In this document: one piece after another, positions 55,883-64,000 of the stretch
Position numbering within the stretch: the first letter of the stretch is position 1
How the letters are laid out: each line of letters begins with the position of its first letter
Assembly: GCA_032716605.1 (NCBI GenBank)
Contig: CM064519.1
Location: 17,342,935-17,406,934, forward strand
Source of the DNA: Paralithodes platypus
Lineage: Eukaryota > Arthropoda > Malacostraca > Decapoda > Lithodidae
Length of the DNA: 64,000 nucleotides
Reading direction: 5' to 3'
The notes under the pieces: generated by a model
The model's database searches: none
The model's input: only the letters and a program-made list of their open reading frames with translations
What the model was told of the DNA's origin: nothing
Made by a program: the position numbers and the translations under genes

Positions 55883-56096
55883 AACCCCTTCTGTACCAGC
55901 GACGTATTGTTCAATTTATTCTAGCTATATTTGGACGAATGTGTGCAGCTAAAGAAGGATCTGTGGTAGTAAAAAGGATTAATTAAGATAGTTCAAAGCC
56001 TGTTGCTTGCTGGAGACCCTTCTTAAACAGAATAAAATCGTTTATTAGTAGCCAGTATAATTGAAAAGGACAGGACTGGTACTGGACGGGTTTAAC
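55883..56096. mobile_element. Family C MITE
   Basis: AACCCCTTCTGTACCAGCGA to ACTGGTACTGGACGGGTTTAA. The arms include TATTTGGACGAATGTGTGC. The left TTAA is lost. Confidence 0.82.
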
Positions 56097-56267
56097 TATT
56101 TGGAAATGTTATTCAATAAAGGCCATAATTATATATTGTTCATGCCATTACTATTTGTTGATCGATATTTTAGAACCTGCCATACTATACCGCGGTCTTC
56201 TCTCAGCTTTTAATTTTCCCAGGGCCAAATACAAGATACACGAATAAGAAGTAGGTAGAGATAAAGA
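56097..56267. other. Unannotated sequence
   Basis: I see nothing recognisable here. Confidence 0.45.
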
Positions 56268-56273
56268 GAGAGA

Positions 56274-56308
<35 letters not shown>

Positions 56309-56330
56309 CGAGAGAGAGAGAGAGAGTGTG
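56268..56330. repeat. (GA)n with GAGAGT units
   Basis: GA runs and GTGAGA/GCGAGA hexamers. The Arg/Ser frames across it are artefacts. Confidence 0.9.
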
Positions 56331-56864
56331 TATGACCGGAGTGATATACCCGTTGATAATCCCCCCTGCCATGGTTCATCAACAACCCGGTGGTAATAAC
56401 GTCGACCATCACCGTCCCGTATATTTCGGTGTCCAGGCAGTTAGAGTCGGTTATGGGTGGGTGTGGGAAGTGAGCTGTAGTTTGTCATGGATTTTTAGCT
56501 TGGCGTGAATATTTGTTTAACCTGCACACAATTTTCCCTTGTTCTTAAACAATACACAAATCAACCCTCCATTTTCTCTCAGTGTTCTTGGTGTTACTTT
56601 TTCTCCTGAATGTTCTTGTAAAAATCATATAACCACCCTTACTTAAACAGTTTCCTAGAAGTAAGGTGTGCTAAATCGTCTCTGTGGGTTCTACACCCCT
56701 GCACAGCTTCTTATTCTGTATAGGGGCTACAGTGCGCCCATGCATCGAGTATTATTCGCATTTGCGAGGTACCTCCCATACTGCACTTCTCGAAAGAGTA
56801 GAGTCACAAGCATTTCTTCTCATCAACTCGCTTCCTCCTACTAATTCACTATAATCTCTCTCTA
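56331..56864. other. Unannotated sequence
   Basis: I see no supported gene or repeat in this stretch. Confidence 0.45.
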
Positions 56865-57240
56865 CACGCCACAATGTCGCATCTCACTCACTCTTCTACC
56901 TCTATTATAATAATCAGTGTTCTTCAGAGCTTTCTCAGTGTATAATTCTCCTCCCTTACAGAGAGTGGGGAGCACCCGCGTTTCAACACACTCCCATCCC
57001 TATTCTGTCCAACTTTCTAATCCAAGATTGAACCGATTTTCACAATAGTTCTTCTACTCAACAAGCAAGTCTTGGAACTCTCTCCCTCTTCGCAAGACTT
57101 ATACTGCTTTAAGCTCCGTGGTCCAGCCATCATGACCCTAACGTACCTTGAGTTTGGCTCTCCATCACGCTTTCAACTTTGGGGGTGACAGTTGTTACAG
57201 GCAGCTTTACCTTTTGTTTTCTTCACTCACATCGAAAACA
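56865..57240 (+). repeat. Dispersed repeat family F, copy 2
   Basis: This shares ordered words with 18810-19195 (AATCAGTGTTCTTCAGAG, CACCCGCGTTTCAACACA, TATTCTGTCCAA, CTTGAGTTTGGCTCTCC, TTACAGGCAGC). It also shares the last part with 61665-61735. Confidence 0.7.
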
Positions 57241-57314
57241 AAATCGCGTGTATTAGTCAGAATACAAGAACACGAGTTATCATAATACTGAAAGTGTTAT
57301 ACGAGGTACGTACT

Positions 57315-57413
57315 TTGGATCCATTTAACCACGAAACGTCCTTCCTAATCCATAGAGTAAAATCCTCTCATTACCAGAATTATCAAAATGGCGTAATCGT
57401 ACTGAAGTAGTTA
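57315..57413. mobile_element. Family C right-arm fragment
   Basis: ACGAAACGTCCTTCCTAATCC, AAAATCCTCTCATTACCAG and CTGAAGTAGTTAA resemble a diverged right arm. Confidence 0.45.
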
Positions 57414-57973
57414 ACAATGTAATTCATGCAGGTATCAACTGGTTGACTACAAGTAACTTTTCTTGTGTTAATAGCTAGACCAGTGTTATCCATCATCCAT
57501 AATACAGTATTAACAAAAACATGGTATATTTTACTGAAGGGGTTTCCCAAAGTAGTTTTAAACCCTTTGAGCATAAGGCATTTATCCTAAACTGAATATT
57601 TTGTTTTCAACCAAAACAAAATGTATAATTTTGTTTCATAAACACATGCTTACATCTTATTTTTGCATGTGAGATATGATATAGTAATCTTGTGTGAGTT
57701 CACCACAGAATTGTGAAGCATTGAACTATCACCTGATATGTTTATCCTTGTTTCATGCTATAAATTGTGAATATATAATACGAAAGACTGTGAACTGATG
57801 AAATGGTATACCCGTATAAGTGGTATTTCAGATAGGCCTACTCATAGTTAATATGTATAATTTGAATGTGCTGGATAAGCACTTGTGCCTCATTTCAAGC
57901 CATTTATCACATGATTCGTACACAATGTTCGCATCTGTGAACATTTATATTGTTTACAAAGTCATGATTGTCT

Positions 57974-57974
<1 letters not shown>
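57414..57974. other. Unannotated A/T-rich sequence
   Basis: I see no gene or repeat in this stretch. Confidence 0.5.

Positions 57975-58014
<40 letters not shown>
57975..58014. repeat. (CA)n then (TA)n
   Basis: A short compound dinucleotide tract. Confidence 0.9.
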
Positions 58015-58152
58015 TCCAATGTTGAATGACAGCAAAAGACGGCCATAGGAAAAATGTGAAGTGATAAGTGTTGATTCTCCGGGATCTGAGTTCCATGTCC
58101 GTCGAGAGTAATCGAAAATTATGATGAGTTAATCAAAAGTATTGTCGTTTTA

Positions 58153-58405
58153 CGGTGTGTCAATTTTAGACATGCCCCATTTCCTTGTCAATATTTTGAC
58201 TTTTCGTGCTATTTAGGTGTCGATTTTTTTCCTGGCGAACGATAGTGAGCCTGTAATTTTGGAAGAACCGGCCTTCAGCCATGATATTTTTCTACCGAAA
58301 AATGTACAAATTAATCTCGTAGGGGGATCTAATGTATGTGTTTTTTAAAGTTTGATGGAGGTCTAGGGAGGAAACTAGAAAAATAATTTATAAATTAAAA
58401 AATCG
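58153..58405 (+). mobile_element. Family B MITE, left end missing
   Basis: GTCAATTTTAGACATGCCCC, TTTCCTTGTCAATATTTTG, CCTGGCGAACGATAGTGAGC, ACCGGCCTTCAGCC and TTTTTCTACCGAAAAATG are present. The first ~80 bp are absent. Confidence 0.82.
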
Positions 58406-58636
58406 CCAACTAGTGGCATAGAAAATATATAGCCAAATTCGAAATCAGACACGGCGGTATAGCAACACTCGTAAATGCAACATGCGAACTTGTGACGTGC
58501 AAAAATAAAAGCTCCTATCATTCTGCATAGTAATATCTTATCAAGGCCTGACATTTGTTCACTCATGCATTCTGAAGCAGGCGATTGACCACATGACAAT
58601 AATTGATGTATTTAAGAATACATAATCAACATTTTC

Positions 58637-58850
58637 TAAACCTTTGAATAATATACGCATTTTGACAGTTTATTCTGGCTATCGTAAGACAAAATTATAC
58701 AGTTTAGGAAGTATCTGTGTGAATTATAAGGATAGAGACTATCTCAATTGACCCTCTGACTCCCAAATACCCTTCGTAATCTGAACAAAATCGTCTAATA
58801 ATAGCCAGAACACAAAAAATAAATGCGTAATCGGATCTTCAAAGGGTTAA
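58637..58850. mobile_element. Family C MITE
   Basis: AAACCTTTGAATAATATACG to GATCTTCAAAGGGTTAA, with AATCGTCTAATAATAGCCAG. It belongs to the same end-subgroup as 54827. Confidence 0.8.
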
Positions 58851-59044
58851 AAGGACACGCTTCATATACGTCTACACACTGAGAAGAGGAAACAGTAAAC
58901 AGTAAACAGTAAACAGGACCATATATGATACTATCCACTTGATTTGTGTGTCGGTAATGATCGTGTGTTATTAGGTTCCTCGTAGATCTAACAGGGAGGA
59001 TATTGGCTGTAATACGTCTGATGACATACAGGGAAGGGGTCCAG

Positions 59045-59047
<3 letters not shown>

Positions 59048-59081
<34 letters not shown>

Positions 59082-59135
59082 TAGATATAGATAGATAGAT
59101 AGATAGATAGATATAGTCAGTCAGTCAGTCATATT
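59048..59135. repeat. (GA)n, (GATA)n and (AGTC)n
   Basis: Three short tracts in series, directly before the 5' truncation of the Jockey-like element. Confidence 0.92.
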
Positions 59136-60690
59136 TATATTTCATAAACAGATGCAAGGTATGCTCTTTACATAATTGGTTCCGTCTGTGTACTCATACC
59201 TCATGCTTCCCAGTACCCTGGAAAGAAGCAAACATCCATCCAGTTCCTAAAAAAGGTGCCTCTTCAGATCCATCAAACTACAGACCAATAGCTATAACTT
59301 CCACTCTTGGTAAAGTCTTTGAAATTATATTAAATAATCACATAATTAAGCATCTTGAGAATAATAAATTAATCAGTGATAGGCAATATGGTTTTAGACG
59401 ATGTCGATCAACTGCAGACATGCTTTGCCTTCTTACGCATCAAATCAACCAAGCTACAGACCAACATGGTGAAACACATACAATAGCACTGGATATATCA
59501 AAGGCATTTGATAGAGTCTGGCATCAATCCTTATTGTCGAAGATGTCACACTACGGCCTTGCATCATTAGTTCCACTAATTTCTTCTTATCTTCATAACA
59601 GAAAAATACGTGTAATGGTAGATGGCCTTTATTCTCAATTTCACTCAATAAATGCTGGTGTTCCCCAGGGATCAGTTTTGGCCCCAATTCTGTTCCTCAT
59701 TCATATCAATGATCTCATATCTACCACTCATAATCCAATACATTCCTACGCAGATGACTCAACACTCCACAGTTCCTTCACATTTACCAATTCTTTCACC
59801 CAACCCGATCTTATAAATTCAAAAATAAACACTGCAATTTCTCTGAACCAGGACCTTTCTAGAATTGATGGATGGGGACAAAAGAATCTAGTTTCCTTTA
59901 ATGCACAGAAAACCAAGTACATTCAATTTTCTAACCGACAGAATCTCACTGACTCCCATATATTTTTTAATGATGTAAATATTCCCACTTCCCCTAGTAT
60001 TGACATTCTCGGTGTAACATTAACTACTAACTTGAGCTGGACACATTATGTTAGAGGCATTGCTAAGAATGCCTCTAAAAAACTGGGACTCCTGTACAGA
60101 GTTCGAGAATTCTTCACTGACGAGCAGTTGGCCGTGATATATAAAAGTCATGTGCGTTCTCAGATGGATTACTGTTCACCTCTGTGGGGTGGAAGTGGAG
60201 TGGTTGCATTGAGGCAGTTGGACAAAATTCAAAATAAAGCTATTAGATTAATCAATAACCCTGCAATCACACAGGACCTTACTACATTATCCATACGAAG
60301 AAACATTACATCCCTTGCATTATTCTACAGATATTTTCACAGCAATTGTTCCGAGGAACTTGCTTCAATTGTGCCGCCTCTCCACATCTTTCCCCGTAGA
60401 ACTAGGGCAGCTGAGAGCACCCATGAATTTACACTTTCTCCTCCACAATGCAGAACTTCTGGTTAATCAGAATTCATTTATCCCCAGAGCTACTACTCTT
60501 TGGAATTCACTTCCCTCGAATTGCTTTCCACAAACTTACAATCTACAAATGTTTAAATCCAGTTGTTACAAACATTTTATGAATGGAGGATGCCTTTAGG
60601 CACATGGACCTTTTTGTTTTGTCTGTGTTTTTCCTTCCTCCGTTTATTGTCTCTTTTAAAAAAAAAAAAAACAAAAAAAAAAAAAAATAT
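59120..60690 (+). mobile_element. Jockey-like non-LTR retrotransposon, 5'-truncated, poly(A) tail
   Basis: The open frame begins before the first ATG, with FPVPWKEANIHPVPKKG and NYRPIAITSTLGK. It extends through the RT to a short 3' UTR and an A-rich tail at 60657-60687. Upstream parts (ORF1, endonuclease) are missing. The poly(A) tail and DISKAFDRVWH motif separate it from the CR1 copies. Confidence 0.88.
59162..60599 (+). pseudogene. Jockey-like reverse transcriptase, one frameshift near the end
   Basis: From the ATG at 59420 the frame has ALDISKAFDRVWH (catalytic Asp at residue 25), [13 protein letters not shown] (82-94) and SYADDST with the catalytic pair at residues 112-113 (59753-59758). 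It also has LVSFNAQKTKYIQFS, LGVTLTTNLSWTHY and the thumb segment LDKIQNKAIRLINNPAIT. The frame extends upstream without a stop to 59117, so residues before the ATG belong to the same protein. Near 60400 a frameshift moves the C-terminus (NQNSFIPRATTLWNSLPSNC) to another frame that stops at 60599. Catalytic residues are intact. Confidence 0.88.
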
Positions 60691-60759
60691 ATAGTATTAA
60701 CACATACACATATACAGTATACATTCACACACATTGTGTCTATAACATGATATAAAATA

Positions 60760-60763
60760 GATG

Positions 60764-60806
<43 letters not shown>
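60760..60806. repeat. (GATA)n microsatellite
   Basis: About twelve GATA units, 70 bp after the poly(A) tail. Confidence 0.95.
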
Positions 60807-61050
60807 CCCTTGGAATGATGTTAGTCTAAACCACGGTGCTCTAATGCATAGTTAGGTGAAGCTCTGCAAGACAAATCATGGAATATATGCTCAAGTATTA
60901 CCATTAGGGATGACAAAATTAATGGAGGCTCCGAACTAGTGGTGGTAGTGAATACACTGAGTTGGTTATTGTCGTGTGTGGCCAAAGCTCTGTGACCCAT
61001 CTAATAAACTATTGTATTAGGAGGTAGGTGGAGTGGAAGGCAGATGAAAC
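60807..61050. other. Unannotated sequence
   Basis: I see nothing recognisable here. Confidence 0.45.
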
Positions 61051-61053
61051 GAG

Positions 61054-61073
61054 TGAGAGAGAGAGAGAGAGAG

Positions 61074-61149
<76 letters not shown>

Positions 61150-61195
61150 TGAGTGAGAGAGAGTGAGAGGGAGAGAGAGAGGGGGGGGGGGGTAT
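61054..61195. repeat. (GA)n, (GT)n, (GA)n and poly(G)
   Basis: A compound tract that ends in thirteen G. Confidence 0.95.
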
Positions 61196-61431
61196 TGGAA
61201 GGGGGAAATAACGATATTTCAATGATTATACAATATTTTCCTTTGCATGTGTCGAATGCACAAATGTCTGTCTTCTTAGGTAGTTTGATAACAAATGTGT
61301 ATATACCTTCCAGATTAAGCTTCATCCAGGTAGAACAGATCCAATATTTGATACCCAACTTACAGTATTACTTGTATGATGCATATGGTAAAGCATAATT
61401 TTGTTATCGAAATTATGGAACATACCTAATA

Positions 61432-61624
61432 TCCATTCATTATAAGTAGACCGGAAATCTTACCTACTAAGCTCTATGGCTAAAATACGATAATGTTTGT
61501 ACCATTTAGGAAGAGTCAGCCGGGGAATAGGTGTGAACAGCTACAGCCCATTTGTTCCAGCCCTTTTTGAGTTACAGAGGTTAGGAGTCACGATTTCTGA
61601 CCTACCTATAATGAACATGGTTTA
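61432..61624. mobile_element. Foldback MITE (family D), copy 2
   Basis: TTCATTATAAGTAGACCGG at the left is mirrored by CTGACCTACCTATAATGAAC-like text at the right. The right arm, with TTTTTGAGTTACAGAGGTTA, matches the copy at 36149. It is more diverged than that copy. Confidence 0.65.
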
Positions 61625-61659
61625 GTGTATGCTAATTATACATTCCTTGATTTTGGCCG

Positions 61660-61735
61660 TCACTCTTTCAACTCTGGGGGAGGCACTCGTAACAGGCAGT
61701 TTTGCCTTTTGTCTCCCTCATCCACATAAAAAAAA
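61660..61735 (+). repeat. Family F, terminal part only
   Basis: TCTTTCAACTCTGGGGGAGG, CACTCGTAACAGGCAG and TTTTGCCTTTTGTCTCC match the ends of the copies at 18810 and 56865. A weaker echo (CACTGTTACAAGCAATCTG) lies at 61845. Confidence 0.6.
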
Positions 61736-62536
61736 ATATATATTTATAAGTAAATAAATTACAAGTGTATTTGCTTACACAGTAGTTCAATAGTAATATG
61801 ACCAATAATGAATGTTTTATACCAAATTATTCTTGCAAGTCAATCACTGTTACAAGCAATCTGCCTTGTATCTCTTCCATATACATAAAGAAGAAACAAA
61901 AAACTATGCTTCCTCTCTTGCATAATATCACTGAGTGGATACAATTCCTGTGGCCAACTGTACCGGTACGCTCGTGTTTTGTGCTAATTTATGCGAATTT
62001 TACGTTACCAAAAAATTACGTTTTCTTATACCTTTTCTCGACTTGCATAAGACTAAGTTTGGACATCCTTTATATTTACCTGGAAATAGTGGTCTACACA
62101 TGGTCGATGGATTAACACAATATTCTCCATGATAGATCCTGCAAACAAATAAATGTTGGTTGCTTAGTTTTATGGCACAAGCGTTAAATCTAAGTGTTTA
62201 GGTTCGAATATTGGATTCGCATTTGATGCAGGGGGAGTAGCTAAATACAATTCAAAGGTTAATAATATTGTACGGTGTGGGAGCTAAAGTAAGTTACTGA
62301 CCAGTTATTAAGATTATGGAAAAGGCACTTCGAAAAGTCAGCCAGACAGACGCACACACACACACTGAAAAGAAATAATATATTTCCAAGCACTAGCATA
62401 TATAGCCTTTTGTGAATGACCATACAATTTTTTTTTTTTTTTTTTGTAGATACATTTTGTGAAAGCTTCCTCGTGACCATATACAAACTGCGTGAAATTT
62501 TAGTGGTTCCGGAAATGCTTGACCGACCATTTTTAC
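61736..62536. other. Unannotated A/T-rich sequence
   Basis: Overlapping short frames at 61798-62132 have no family features. A poly(T) run lies at 62430-62446. Confidence 0.45.
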
Positions 62537-62995
62537 TGAGAAACCAACAAGCAAAAAGCACTCCGGCTCGATTCAATTCGGTTTTGTTTTTTCGCTTTCT
62601 CTCCCTCTCTCTTTGGCTTCTGCCCCATTCAGCCTACTATTTTAAGACGTTTACCCCCATCCAGGTGTCAATATTTTCCTGGCGAGCGGTAGTGAGCCAG
62701 CATATATATATTTTTGTTTTGACAGCAAGCTAAATTTGTACATTTTTCGATAGAAAAATGTCTCCGGCGAAGCCGGATTTCTCCATACAATGATGACTCG
62801 CTATCGTTCGCCAGGAATAAATCGACACCTGGATGGGGAAAAACGTCTTAAAACAGTTGGCTGAATGGGGCCGAATGGATACAAGCCACGGAAAGAGAGA
62901 AATGGAGAGAAAGATTAAAACAAAAAACGGTGACCCCTTAAACTGAGAAACCAACAAGCAAAAAGCAACACTCCGGTTCAAGTCAATTTCTTGCT
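62537..62995. repeat. Imperfect ~48-bp direct repeats flanking a MITE
   Basis: ACTGAGAAACCAACAAGC with AAAAAGCACTCCGG starts at about 62537. It recurs at about 62944 with an inserted AC (AAAAAGCAACACTCCGG) and TTCAAGTCAATTTC in place of TTCGATTCAATTC-like text. Confidence 0.85.
62581..62942. mobile_element. Family A foldback MITE, left terminus trimmed
   Basis: The arms carry TTTGGCTTCTGCCCCATTCAG and the inverse AATGGGGCCGAATGG, a TCCGGCGAAGCCGGA hairpin, and ACATTTTTCGATAGAAAAATGT. The right end is GGTGACCCCTTAA. The left TTAAGGGG is absent. Confidence 0.85.
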
Positions 62996-63090
62996 TTTTT
63001 ATGGAGCCTTTTGCTGACATCAAGTTGTTGCAGGAATGTTATGATATTGTGAGAGGTTGGGTCGAGGCTCTGTTGAAAGACTTGAGGCAC

Positions 63091-63091
<1 letters not shown>

Positions 63092-63131
<40 letters not shown>
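63092..63131. repeat. (GA)n microsatellite beside a CR1 tail
   Basis: A GA tract joins the ACAAAGGAGT tail unit without spacer. Confidence 0.95.
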
Positions 63132-63135
<4 letters not shown>

Positions 63136-64000
63136 AAGGAGTACAAAGGAAATCAAGCAACAACAGGTCTAGTGACCCTTCTAGGCTGCTTGTCCTCCAA
63201 AACACTGAGGATCAAGTGTCCAAACAGTGGTTTAGAGTGGATAGGGGAACATTGGAAAGGGAATTATTGCCCTGGAATCCTGTCCGTGGCAGGATTAGGA
63301 AGTTAGTAGGGGACAGATGGGTTAGTAACTGAGGGGAGGATAAAATAAAGTTATTCATTTACAAACGCAGTCAGTCGCGGGTTTGATGCGAGATATTTTT
63401 CTAGCGGAGTTTAAATGAATCAACGATTCTGCAGTCTATAACGTCTCGAGGAAGCCCATTCCACAAGTTGACAACTCTATTGAAGAAGAAATTCTTAGAT
63501 TCGTGTGAGTTAAAAGATTTACCAATAATTTTGCAACCGTTTCCCCGCGTGTAATTAGATTGGTCGATAGTGAAGTACTTACTACAGTTCATATTGTCGA
63601 TGGCTTTGATGATTTTGAACACTTGAATTAAGTCACCTCTTAATCTGCGCTGGGTTAAAGGAAATAGATTTAATTTTCTAAGACGCTCTTCGTATGGTTT
63701 GATCTTTAGGCTAGGTATCATTTTGGTAACTCTACGTTGAACTCGTTCTAGCTTGTTTATATCTTTTTGGTAATAAGGGCACCAGGATTGAACGCAGTAT
63801 TCCAGAAGAGGGCGGACTAAGGAATTGTAAAGGGTTAGGATAACTTCTTTGGATTTATGCTCAAATGACCTGCCTATAAAGCCAATTATTTTGTTTGCCT
63901 TCTTAACAACTTCTGAACATTGTTGACTCGGTTTTAGGTTACTCGATATTGTTACTCCCAGATCGGTTTCTCTGTTTACATTCTTAAGCTGAGTGCCATT
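63132..64000 (-). mobile_element. CR1 retrotransposon 3' part, continues past window end
   Basis: On the minus strand the RT C-terminus (KPYEERLRKLNLFPLTQRR, NCSKYFTIDQSNYTRGNGC, FFFNRVVNLWNGLPRDVIDC) is followed by a 3' UTR and two ACAAAGGAGT-type tail units. It is nearly the same as the copies at 4440 and 33329. The catalytic motifs would lie beyond 64000. Confidence 0.9.

Overview
This is repeat-dominated nuclear DNA from an animal, most likely a malacostracan (decapod-like) crustacean. That placement is an inference from the very dense microsatellites, the mix of CR1, Jockey, RTE-like and I-like non-LTR retrotransposons, and the many short palindromic elements flanked by TTAA. No base-composition count or database search was possible. 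I found no convincing host protein-coding gene, no rRNA, no intact tRNA gene, and no bacterial-type operon or CRISPR array.

Layout. 1-4.4 kb: microsatellites, one weak 95-codon frame and two TTAA-flanked elements. 4.4-8.4 kb: three 5'-truncated non-LTR retrotransposons separated by (AC)n and (ACGC)n tracts. 8.7-15.2 kb: a C-rich minisatellite of about 45 units, split by an essentially full-length CR1 retrotransposon (10237-15150) carrying an esterase-type ORF1 and an endonuclease plus reverse-transcriptase ORF2, both broken by frameshifts. 15.3-24.5 kb: long microsatellites, MITEs, a CR1 remnant and a 35-bp minisatellite. 24.5-27.3 kb: two foldback elements alternating with 34-bp and 36-bp minisatellites. 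28-33 kb: a foldback element, retrotransposon scraps, a mariner-type transposon with D-41-D spacing, and a tRNA-derived SINE. 33.3-36.8 kb: a well-preserved CR1 3' half, two MITEs, a foldback and a 33-bp minisatellite. 38.6-42.3 kb: a minus-strand CR1 whose reverse-transcriptase motif A has expanded into a 44-bp minisatellite of about 28 copies, and which also carries a MITE insertion. 43-58.9 kb: the densest MITE region, with nested insertions. 59.1-60.7 kb: a Jockey-like element with a poly(A) tail. 62.5-64 kb: a foldback element and another CR1 3' half running off the window.

Three short-element families dominate and are named here only for cross-reference. Family A is about 380 bp with long inverted arms, TTAA-GGGG ends and the phrase GGCTTGTATCCATTCGG. 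Family B is about 330-370 bp with TTAA-GGGG ends and about 30-bp terminal repeats. Family C is about 205-220 bp, an almost complete palindrome beginning TTAACCC and ending GGGTTAA. The TTAA flanks and CCC/GGG ends fit piggyBac-type target-site behaviour, although no piggyBac transposase is present here. A and B share an internal module of two adjacent small hairpins.

How the parts interact: autonomous elements such as CR1 supply enzymes. MITEs, the SINE and truncated copies are passengers. Microsatellites and minisatellites sit at their edges or arise from their sequence. The relative order of several insertions can be read from nesting: minisatellite before CR1 at 10 kb, CR1 before family B at 41.7 kb, and family B before family C at 44.7 kb.
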